Assembly (NCBI GenBank): GCA_028698995.1
Contig: JAQVVM010000001.1
Span: forward strand, 103,200-167,199
Length of the DNA: 64,000 nt
DNA from: Bacteroidales bacterium
GTDB taxonomy: Bacteria > Bacteroidota > Bacteroidia > Bacteroidales > PXBB01
Reading direction: 5' to 3'
Position 1 is the first letter of the stretch; each line of letters begins with the position of its first letter. The position numbers were made by a program, and so were the translations under genes. Below are positions 53,016 through 61,500 of this stretch, one piece after another. Under the pieces are notes generated by a model. That model had not been told where the DNA came from and searched no databases. It worked only from the letters and a program-made list of their open reading frames with translations.

Positions 53016-53097
53016 TGGGGGGAGGAGGATTCGAACCTCCGAAGGCTGTGCCAACAGATTTACAGTCTGCCCCATTTGACCGCTCTGGTATCCCCCC
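53016..53097 (-). tRNA. tRNA-Tyr (anticodon GTA), long variable arm
   Basis: Minus strand anticodon arm CAGACTGTAAATCTG; acceptor GGGGGGA/TCCCCCC; 82 nt class II-like tRNA. Confidence 0.95.
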
Positions 53098-53120
53098 AAA
53101 TAATGATGTTAAAGAACTGG

Positions 53121-53194
53121 AGCCGATAGAGGGATTCGAACCCCCGACCCGCTGATTACAAATCAGCTGCTCTGGCCAACTGAGCTACATCGGC
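53121..53194 (-). tRNA. tRNA-Thr (anticodon TGT)
   Basis: Minus strand anticodon arm GCTGATTTGTAATCAGC; acceptor GCCGATG/TATCGGC. Confidence 0.95.
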
Positions 53195-53203
53195 AATAAA
53201 AAA

Positions 53204-53228
53204 CAGTCGCCCTTTAAAAAAGCGACTG
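53204..53228 (-). terminator. Intrinsic terminator after hpf, directly ahead of the tRNA-tuf operon
   Basis: Minus strand CAGTCGC-TTTTTTAAAGG-GCGACTG followed by TTTTTTATT. Confidence 0.8.
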
Positions 53229-53259
53229 CAAAAATACACATTATTTCTTTACGAACAAA
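53229..53259 (-). promoter_or_regulatory. Candidate Bacteroidetes promoter of the tRNA-tuf operon
   Basis: Minus strand TTTG (53259-53256), 19 nt spacer, TATTTTTG (53236-53229), matching TTTG/TAnnTTTG. Confidence 0.75.
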
Positions 53260-53320
53260 TATTTTTTTGTTTTTTTTTAATTAAATTAAATATAATTGCA
53301 AATAATTGAATAAGAGATTG

Positions 53321-53620
53321 TTACATCTTTTTTGTTTTCTCTTTATATCTTGTAAGTTGTTTTTTTAGTGCTTCAGTGGCACTATCAATTGCTTCTTCGA
53401 AAGTTTTACTTTGCTTTTTTGCGTATAAATCATTGCCTTTTACACTGATTTTTACTTCTGCAATTTTATTTTCTAGTGTATTGTTATTTTCAACTTTTAA
53501 CATCACATCACTGACCAATATATTATCATAATAAACATTAAGCTTCTCAAGTTTTTCATGAATGAAACCTTCCAACTTCTTGTCAATTTTAAATTTAATT
53601 GCATTTAATTTTATTTCCAT
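53321..53620 (-). CDS. hpf: Ribosome hibernation promoting factor (HPF/RaiA family)
   Basis: 99 aa; FIHEKLEKLNVYYDNI..VSVMLKVEN-type pattern; AEVKISVKGNDLYAKKQSKTFEEAIDSATEALKKQLTRYKEK. Confidence 0.92.
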   Translation of the reverse strand: MEIKLNAIKFKIDKKLEGFIHEKLEKLNVYYDNILVSDVMLKVENNNTLENKIAEVKISVKGNDLYAKKQSKTFEEAIDSATEALKKQLTRYKEKTKKM

Positions 53621-53663
53621 AATAACCTCCTTTTTGTTTAATATTAAAATTTAATATGAATTA

Positions 53664-54551
53664 TCACGCTTTGGGATGCGCTTGTTTATAAACTTTTTTT
53701 AATTTTTCAACGGTATTGTGTGTATATATTTGTGTGGCTGATAAATTGGCATGACCTAATATTTCTTTGATTGCATTGAGCTCTGCACCGTTATTAAGCA
53801 TATGTGTTGCAAAAGTATGCCGTAAGACATGAGGGCTTTTTTTCGTGATTGTAGTTACCATGCTAAGGTAGTAATTTACGATGCGATATGCAAGTTTTTC
53901 GTAAATTTTTTTACCTTTTTCTGTAACAAAAAGCATATCTGTTTGACAATCAGGCAACTTTGATCTTTCTTCAAGATATTCTTTCAATTGTTTTATTATA
54001 TATGGACTCAAAGGAATTATTCTTTCTTTATTTCTTTTCCCAAGAACTTTAATTTGTGATTTACTTGTGTTTATATCATCTTTCTTTATATGAATCAATT
54101 CACTCAAACGCATTCCTGTGCCATAAAAAAGTTCGATAAGCATCTTATCCCTATATCCTTTGAATGAGTTTTCAAAGGGAAAATCATTTACAAGTAAATT
54201 CATTTTGTCTGATTCAACAAATTCGGGTAGTTTTTTTGATGCTTTGGGTGCAATAACCATCGACATTGGATTGACTGAAATTACACCTTCTCGTTTAAGA
54301 AATTTATAAAAAGATTTTAAACTTGAGATTTTTCTGTTAACGGAACGTGGCGTTATGTCATTTTCTAATAAATGAACAATCCATGAACGAATGATCTGGT
54401 GTGTTACATCATTGATATCTTTGATGTCAAATTCGTTAAGAATAAAATCGTTGAATTGGCTCAGGTCTTTCTTATAAGCCATCAGAGTGTGTGGCGAACA
54501 TCGTTTTTGATGTTGAATATATTTGCAGAAATTCTCTGAATGAAGAACCAT
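53664..54551 (-). CDS. Tyrosine recombinase (XerC/XerD family)
   Basis: ELFYGTGMRLSELIHI; SPHVLRHTFATHMLNNGAELNAIKEILGHANLSATQIYTH (catalytic R..HxxR..H..Y). Confidence 0.95.
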   Translation of the reverse strand: MVLHSENFCKYIQHQKRCSPHTLMAYKKDLSQFNDFILNEFDIKDINDVTHQIIRSWIVHLLENDITPRSVNRKISSLKSFYKFLKREGVISVNPMSMVIAPKASKKLPEFVESDKMNLLVNDFPFENSFKGYRDKMLIELFYGTGMRLSELIHIKKDDINTSKSQIKVLGKRNKERIIPLSPYIIKQLKEYLEERSKLPDCQTDMLFVTEKGKKIYEKLAYRIVNYYLSMVTTITKKSPHVLRHTFATHMLNNGAELNAIKEILGHANLSATQIYTHNTVEKLKKVYKQAHPKA

Positions 54552-54556
54552 TATAA

Positions 54557-54622
54557 AAAAATTTGCTTCGCTAGCCTTAAAAACATAAAGTTAATAAAAA
54601 AATTGTAGCGAAGCAAATTTTT
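54557..54622. repeat. 17 bp perfect inverted repeat between rpsU and the xer gene
   Basis: aaaaatttgcttcgcta (54557-54573) and tagcgaagcaaattttt (54606-54622). Confidence 0.8.
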
Positions 54623-54630
54623 AATTTTTT

Positions 54631-54825
54631 TTAAGAAAATTGTTGGTCTTTTAAATTTTGAATGTAGCGAGCTTTAATAATCTCATGCCTTCTTATTACG
54701 GAAGGTTTTGTAAATTTTTGGCGCTCGCGCAATTCTTTGACCACTCCTGTTTTTTCAAACTTTCTTTTAAGTTTTTTTAAAGCTTTATCAATGCTTTCGC
54801 CTTCTTTAACAGGTACAATAATCAT
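54631..54825 (-). CDS. rpsU: 30S ribosomal protein S21
   Basis: MIIVPVKEGESIDKALKKLKRKFEKTGVVKELRERQKFTKPSVIRR. Confidence 0.97.
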   Translation of the reverse strand: MIIVPVKEGESIDKALKKLKRKFEKTGVVKELRERQKFTKPSVIRRHEIIKARYIQNLKDQQFS

Positions 54826-54942
54826 AAAAACACGCTCTCTTTCTTTAATTAAGTTAATAAAAAATTATCCCTTTTTGGGTTTGCAAAATTAATAATAAGT
54901 TTTTAATTGACAAAAATAAAAATAAAAAGTTTTTACTTAATG

Positions 54943-54972
54943 TTGCTGATAATAGAAATTTTTATAACTTTG
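54943..54972 (+). promoter_or_regulatory. Candidate promoter of the rpsF-rpsR-rplI operon
   Basis: TTG (54943-54945), 19 nt spacer, TAACTTTG (54965-54972). Confidence 0.7.
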
Positions 54973-55019
54973 CACCCCAAATTTTAAAATAGTATTAATA
55001 TAAACTAAATTTTTGTAAC

Positions 55020-55370
55020 ATGCAAAAACAGTATGAAACCGTTTTCATTATGACTCCCGTTTTGTCTGATGAACAGATGAAGGAAACGGTAAAAAAGTTC
55101 AAAAGTTTGCTCGTTGAAAAAGGAGCAGAGTTGATTTATGAAGATCACTGGGGTTTGAAAAAGCTGACTTACCCCATAAAAAAGTTATCAACGGGATTTT
55201 ATCAGCTACTTGAGTTTAAAGCAGAAGGGTCATTAATTGCTGATTTAGAACTGGCATTTAAACGTGATGAAAGAATATTACGTTTCCTAACCGTTGCGTT
55301 AGATAAGCATGCTGTGGCCTATAATGAGAAGAAACGTCTTCAGGCACAGGAAAAAGCTTCTCAAAATTAA
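55020..55370 (+). CDS. rpsF: 30S ribosomal protein S6
   Basis: [54 protein letters not shown]. Confidence 0.97.
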   Translation: MQKQYETVFIMTPVLSDEQMKETVKKFKSLLVEKGAELIYEDHWGLKKLTYPIKKLSTGFYQLLEFKAEGSLIADLELAFKRDERILRFLTVALDKHAVAYNEKKRLQAQEKASQN

Positions 55371-55398
55371 TTAATGTTTAATCTCAAAAATTCAGAAA

Positions 55399-55671
55399 AT
55401 GAGTACAAATAATTCATCAGAAATAAGATATCTTACGCCAATAGCCGTTGATATCAAGAAAAAGAAGTATTGCCGCTTCAAAAAAAACAAAATCAGATAT
55501 ATTGATTATAAAGATGCCAACTTCCTTTTGAAGTTTGTGAACGAACAAGGTAAAATTTTACCCCGACGCCTCACCGGAACATCTCTAAAATATCAGAGAA
55601 AAGTTGCTCAGGCTATTAAAAGAGCAAGGCATATAGCACTATTACCGTATGTTGCAGATTTATTAAAATAA
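55399..55671 (+). CDS. rpsR: 30S ribosomal protein S18
   Basis: [64 protein letters not shown]. Confidence 0.98.
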   Translation: MSTNNSSEIRYLTPIAVDIKKKKYCRFKKNKIRYIDYKDANFLLKFVNEQGKILPRRLTGTSLKYQRKVAQAIKRARHIALLPYVADLLK

Positions 55672-55684
55672 GGAGGAAAATAAA

Positions 55685-56134
55685 ATGGAAATAATTTTAA
55701 ATCAGGATATTCCTAAATTAGGATTCAAAGATGATATCGTAAAGGTAAAAAATGGTTATGCCAATAATTTCCTTATTCCTAAAGGTCTTGCCATTATGGC
55801 AACTGCTACGAACAAAAAAGTTCATGCAGAGAATTTAAAACAAAAATCTCGTAAAATTGAGAAAATGGTTCAGGAAGCTGAAGCATTGGCGAAAAAACTC
55901 GAAGTTTTGACTGTGAAAGTAGGTGCAAAAGTTGCCAGTTCAGGAAAAATTTTTGGTTCTGTAAACAATATTCAAATTGCCGAAGCCATTAAAAATCAGT
56001 TCGATTACGAAATTGACAGAAAGAAAATTGTTATTGATGCTGAATCCGTAAAGGAATTAGGTACATATACAGCAAAAATCAATTTGTACAAAAACATCAA
56101 TGCTGTGGTCAATTTTGAAGTTATTGCCGAATAA
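55685..56134 (+). CDS. rplI: 50S ribosomal protein L9
   Basis: MEIILNQDIPKLGFKDDIVKVKNGYANNFLIPKGLAIMAT. Confidence 0.97.
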   Translation: MEIILNQDIPKLGFKDDIVKVKNGYANNFLIPKGLAIMATATNKKVHAENLKQKSRKIEKMVQEAEALAKKLEVLTVKVGAKVASSGKIFGSVNNIQIAEAIKNQFDYEIDRKKIVIDAESVKELGTYTAKINLYKNINAVVNFEVIAE

Positions 56135-56210
56135 ATCGGAATTATAATCCGAAATTAATTTGGTTTTATCATGCAACTAATTGATTGAGCAAGGATAAAA
56201 TTATTAATTT

Positions 56211-56239
56211 AGCCCTGTGTAAACGACAGGGCTTTTTTT
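56211..56239 (+). terminator. Intrinsic terminator after rplI
   Basis: agccctgt-gtaaacg-acagggct followed by a T run ending directly before the next ATG (56240). Confidence 0.88.
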
Positions 56240-57010
56240 ATGATTTCTGCAACTAAAATTAAATATATTAAAGCATTAAAGGATAGAAAATTCCGAAGTG
56301 AATGCCGTCAGTTTATTGCAGAAGGACCAAAGGTTGTAATAGATTTATTGGTTAACCGTTTTGAAATTGTTGAGCTTTATGCCACCCCCTCTTTTATCGA
56401 AAAAAACGAAGATGTATTGTCCATGTGGCATATCAATACGATTCCAATAAGCCCTAAAGAACTGGATAGGATGAGCCATCTCTCTGCACCCAATGAGGTA
56501 TTGGCAATTTGTTCCATGCCAACATATTCAATAGATTATAATTTAATTTTTAACCAATGGTCGTTTGTTCTGGATGGTGTTAATGATCCCGGAAACCTTG
56601 GTACTATTATTCGCATCGCTCATTGGCTTAATATCAAATATCTTTTTTGTTCAAACGATACAGTAGATGTATTTAATAATAAGACTATTCAATCTACAAT
56701 GGGGTCTATTGCTCATGTTAAAGTAGTTTATATTGATTTAGTTGATTTTCTTAAAACTGCATTACCTAAAATTTCTGTTTTTGGAACATATATGAATGGA
56801 CAAACCCTTTATGAAACAAGTTTTGAAAATAATGGAATTGTTGTTTTTGGAAATGAAACCCATGGCATATCCGATAAGCTGTCTCAATTAATACAACATA
56901 GAATAACAATACCCCGCATACATAATAATATAGGGCCCGATTCTCTTAATGTGGCTGTATCGGCAGCTATTTTTGGCAGTGAGTTGTTAAGAAGAAAATT
57001 ACTTGCTTAA
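56240..57010 (+). CDS. TrmH/SpoU-family RNA 2'-O-methyltransferase
   Basis: KYIKALKDRKFRSECRQFIAEGPKVV; LDGVNDPGNLGTIIRIAHW; VVFGNETHGIS; IGPDSLNVAVSAAIFGSELLR. Confidence 0.94.
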   Translation: MISATKIKYIKALKDRKFRSECRQFIAEGPKVVIDLLVNRFEIVELYATPSFIEKNEDVLSMWHINTIPISPKELDRMSHLSAPNEVLAICSMPTYSIDYNLIFNQWSFVLDGVNDPGNLGTIIRIAHWLNIKYLFCSNDTVDVFNNKTIQSTMGSIAHVKVVYIDLVDFLKTALPKISVFGTYMNGQTLYETSFENNGIVVFGNETHGISDKLSQLIQHRITIPRIHNNIGPDSLNVAVSAAIFGSELLRRKLLA

Positions 57011-57052
57011 TTTTTTTGTAATTTTGTCGGTGTATTATATAATATTATTTCT

Positions 57053-57256
57053 ATGTTGAAAATTCTTATTTTATCGGTATTGCTTGTTGCATTTGCAGTT
57101 GCTGCTCTTGGTGTTAAAATGTTTTTCAAAAAAGATGGCCAGTTTACTAAAACATGTGCCAGCATGGATAGTAATGGGAAAAAAGTGCCCTGTTCTTGCA
57201 AAGCATCAGGAGAGGATAAGTGTGAGAATTACGAAGCTCATCACAATGATTTATAA
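57053..57256 (+). CDS. Small membrane/secreted Cys-rich protein
   Basis: 67 aa: N-terminal TM and CASMDSNGKKVPCSCKASGEDKCENYEAHHND. Confidence 0.65.
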   Translation: MLKILILSVLLVAFAVAALGVKMFFKKDGQFTKTCASMDSNGKKVPCSCKASGEDKCENYEAHHNDL

Positions 57257-57338
57257 TTGTAAATTGTAAGTGCTTCGCACATTTCAAATTTTAAATTGAT
57301 GTTTGCTCTAATTCATACTTCATAATTCATAATTGAAT

Positions 57339-58538
57339 TTATTCTTTCATAAACTTCTTCACAATCACCCCTTTTTCTGTTTGTAAGTAAACAAAGTAAA
57401 TTCCTTTCCCCAGCCCACTCACATCCACACTAAGCCTCTTCTCCCGCGCTTCCTGCCGCCAAACCTCCTGCCCCAGCAGGTTGGTAATGCAAAGGGTGGC
57501 GTTTGTTACAGAGCATTCTATGGTGAGTTGGTGGGTGGTAGGATTAGGATACACCCCAAACCCACGGTTTAACCCGTGGGTTGCCTCATTCAACCCAGTC
57601 CCATACACACTCACCGTTACCGTATCAAAGCTTACATTTCCACATATCGTCTGCTCTAAAACATAAGTAGTAGTACTATCCGGCCACACCCACAGCCCCG
57701 CCACCGTATCTATGGGTAACCCATTTACAAACCATATACAATCCTCATCCAAGCCTATCTCCGGCTGCCTGCCAATAAACACACTATCGCCCGGCTGTAT
57801 AAGCGTATCGTTACCGGCGTAGGCGGGGAGGTTGGTGGGGATGACGGAGACGTCGTCTATGTAATATGTAGAAAACCAGTAAGTTACCCAATATACAATT
57901 TGAGAGAGAGAATCAGGGAAGAAATTACCTATGGTTATATACTCCTCTGTACCTGTTGCGACAAATGAACCTTCTATTTTCATCCAGTTTATTGTGTCAC
58001 TTAATGGTTGTGTGTTGTTATATACTTGAGGTGTAACAGCTACTAATCCCATATGTATAGGTGTAAAAACACTGCTATCATCAAAATAGGCACCCAATGG
58101 TTTAATATAAGCGTGGCTTTTATCTGATAAGCTTGCATAAAATTTAACACAATAGGTATGACCAGAAGTAAGACCTTTTTTAAGTTTGCTTTGAATATAT
58201 TCTCTCCAATTATCAATATAATAACTAATTGCTACAGCTATCCCAACATATCCATTTCCAGAATGTGGGTATTGAAAAGTAGAATTACCTGTATTGAAGG
58301 GCACACCACATATAAAAGGATTTGTACAACAAGCATGAAACAAATCAGGACTCCCCCCACCACCATTAATAAGTGTGCCCCATCCTATAGCAGAATCAAT
58401 TTGACCAAAATCATTTGGACATGAGTATATCATTTCAAAGCTTGGGTTTGCAACTAAATTAACCTGAGCTAAAGAAACTGTATATGCTATCATTAAGATA
58501 GCACATACTGATAGTTTTCTAAGAATTTTTATTCTCAT
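57339..58538 (-). CDS. Secreted T9SS type A sorting domain protein
   Basis: Signal peptide; LVANPSFEMIYSCPNDFGQIDSAIGW (carbohydrate-binding-like); CTD FGVYPNPTTHQLTIECS...GKGIYFVYLQTEKGVIVKKFMKE; ATGA overlap with upstream gene. Confidence 0.85.
   Translation of the reverse strand: MRIKILRKLSVCAILMIAYTVSLAQVNLVANPSFEMIYSCPNDFGQIDSAIGWGTLINGGGGSPDLFHACCTNPFICGVPFNTGNSTFQYPHSGNGYVGIAVAISYYIDNWREYIQSKLKKGLTSGHTYCVKFYASLSDKSHAYIKPLGAYFDDSSVFTPIHMGLVAVTPQVYNNTQPLSDTINWMKIEGSFVATGTEEYITIGNFFPDSLSQIVYWVTYWFSTYYIDDVSVIPTNLPAYAGNDTLIQPGDSVFIGRQPEIGLDEDCIWFVNGLPIDTVAGLWVWPDSTTTYVLEQTICGNVSFDTVTVSVYGTGLNEATHGLNRGFGVYPNPTTHQLTIECSVTNATLCITNLLGQEVWRQEAREKRLSVDVSGLGKGIYFVYLQTEKGVIVKKFMKE
57559..57582. 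repeat. REP-like palindrome inside the coding sequence
   Basis: aacccacgg-tttaac-ccgtgggtt: 9 bp perfect stem, 6 nt loop, translated in frame as part of (E)ATHGLNRGFG. Confidence 0.7.
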
Positions 58539-61500
58539 TTGATTACAATAATTTTTTCTGAATTGTAAATGTTACCCTTTGAATCTTTTACAGAAATAAA
58601 ATAAATACCGTTATTTAGGCCTGCATCAAAGTTACCCATATTATCACGTAATTGCAAATTAAACTCATTCATTTTATTTCCCAAAATATTATAAATGCTC
58701 ACGACAGCACTTTCGGATATTGAATTACTTCCAAACAGTGAAATTGTGAAGATGCCGGTATTAGGATTTGGAAAAACCTGTAATGATAAATTTGCCGGAT
58801 TTGATTTTTCTGTATGTGCATCAGACAACATTTTAGCAGAATTATTGTCAATACAAATATCAGAATACAGTGTATAGTCTCTGTAAATCATACTGTACAG
58901 TGTTCTGGCTTTATGTACAGCCAAGCCGTCTCTTGCAGGACAACCGTCAACCAAAGCCTTGAGAATAATTGAATCGGCAACCGTAAAGGTGCTGTCTCTA
59001 TAATGAATATACACATTATAGAAATCAATATAATTCGATTCAATATCATTCTGTGGCGTTACACTTGCAAGCGTAGAAATTGACTGAGACAAATGTCCGT
59101 TTGCAAGGTTGTTTTCAGCATTTACAAGCGCACCTATATTTCCATTATGGGCAGTATTATAAAAATTTTTTAAAATTACTGAGTTGTCCTTTAGTGCGGG
59201 TTGCATTTCGAGTATTCGATAAACACGGAACATATCGTTGATGTGTTGTTGTACAGGGAAAACCGTATAATTAACACTATCCTTGACAAGCCGCTCTAAC
59301 CAACTTATTTGGCTATTTAATCCCATGCCTGTTGATGTCAATAAATTACCGCTTGTATTTGCAGACTTATATTGAGGGACATCACAATTTGTAGTGTTTG
59401 TGTTTGGAGGAGTGATGTGAGTAATTCCCTGCATTGGTATTGTTTTATACATTAGGTTTTGATCCGATTGATCATTCCAATTAAATCCGGTTCCACCAGA
59501 TTCAGGATTTTGATGGGGGTCTGAAGCATCAATAAACAGCTCAGAATTAACTGGGTTAGAACCCATCACCGTATATGTTTTAAACTGTTGCCCTAAAGTA
59601 TAAGAGGTTGTCGGCCATTTATTGCTACTTGCATAGGGGTCATATCCCTGTTGACCAAGAATGCCGGCATTTAACACAAATCCCATTTGACTGCCATCCA
59701 TAGTATTATTTAAAAATGTTGTTGGGAATTGGTCTCCCTGAAATTCAATGCCTATTCCGGTATTTACAACATTATTACATTTAACAATTTGCTCATGCCC
59801 TGTCACATTTGTCCACGTTGCATTACTGGCGCATCTTATGCCATAATATGCCAAGTCGTCATTGTCAAAACCCTGAACATTATTCTCTTTTATTACTCCA
59901 TTGAAGTTTTGTACTGTGTTAATTCCAAATTGAGAATTACCTACGCCCGGGTCAACAAGAGAAATGTAATTGTTTGAAATCACAGGGCGGTTTCCATAGC
60001 AATATAGTTCATTATAATAATCCAAATAATAATTTACCCAGTTTTCCATCTGAATGCCGTTTCGCACATTATATAAATGATTATAAGTAACATTCAGTTC
60101 ATTACAATCATCAGGGGTTATCTGATTTAATCCCAAAAGTAGGTTGCTCACAACAATACCCAAAATTACATTTCCGCTAATATATTGATTATTACCCAGT
60201 AAATCAGCTTGAATAATGTTGTTATTGATATTAAAATCGCCATGAATGTGTTGTCCATTTGGATACGAAGGATCATAATAAGCATTTGAGGCAGTAAAAT
60301 TAATCCCCCAAGAAACATTAGTGATTGTATTAGAATTAACATTTATTTCTGAGCATTGAGGTGTTTTTATATTTACGCCAATAAATCCTTCTAATGTGCC
60401 TTGGTCGCTCCGAATATTTACATATTCAATATTCACCACATCATAGTTTAATACATCAATAGCTATCTTATTGTCGTAAAAGAAGTTATTACCACCATTT
60501 ACCTGTATTCTGTTAATAGGCAATGGAAGTTGCGTACTGGTGTTTATAGCTCTTAAAGCCATACCATCAGTCCATGTGGCTGTGCCTGTAATATACTGAA
60601 ATGCATTGTTTGAGCAAGTCAGATTGCTGTTTGTAGCATTAATGCCAAAATACAAGTTGTCGAAAATATTTACGGTAGTGCCAGTTATGTTGGGGTCGTC
60701 GCCGTTAATTAATACCTCATAGTGAATTCCTCCAGCATAAGTTCCCACATTTTCTAATTTAATACCTATCATACTTGGTTGATTACTGAGTGTTAATGAA
60801 CTTCCATAAATTGCAACACGATAACGCTCGTTTAAAGAACCCTGATTCAACATCTCTGAAAGATTAAATAACCATGCAGTATGTGCTGGAATAGGCCATG
60901 TGAGCAGAGTTGTAACTGGTGTGAAGTTTCTACTGGTGAAAACCGTATTTGTAACCTCAAATGGATAACTCCCAGATTGAGTATAATCTTTAATACGAAT
61001 ACCTGTAGTGTTCTTATTAAAAACTGAACCGTCAACAGATAGTAGTGTAGGTGTTGAATTGTCAATATCTACTGCAATAATTGCATCCTCTATCAGTGTT
61101 CCGTTGTTAATAATCAAAGTTCCTGTACCTTCAATCACAATGCCTTGCCACATACTATCGCAGGCAAACAAATGACAATGATTAAGTGTAAGAGACGCAT
61201 TTGAGGGAATCGTGATTTTGATAGGATTGATAGGAAGAGATACGTCATCAATCCTGATTGAAACATCATTCAGAACAACATTGCCTTGAATTGTAATATC
61301 ATGTTGTAAATCATATAATGTATTTGGAGCAAAATTGGGGTTACCGGAACTAATAATAGTTTGATTAATCACTTCTCCGATACACTCACAAAGTGGGGCA
61401 ACATTAACAACTACATCATTTGACGCTGTACATCCATTTACTTGAGTTACTGTAACTGTATAAGTTGTTGTTGTGTTTGGTGTTACAGTAATTGATGAAG

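Noticed and set aside
52910-53155. 81 aa plus-strand ORF with repeated GFEPP motifs
   Set aside because: Reads antisense through four tRNA genes; the repeats come from conserved T-arm sequences.
53664-54551. Integron or mobile-element integrase
   Set aside because: The tyrosine recombinase sits in the conserved rpsU-hpf-tuf neighbourhood and looks like a housekeeping Xer protein; no att sites or cargo.
57255-57338. Repetitive AT-rich string (cataattcataattgaat) as a functional repeat
   Set aside because: Short and degenerate; cannot be separated from AT-rich intergenic background without genome-wide counts.
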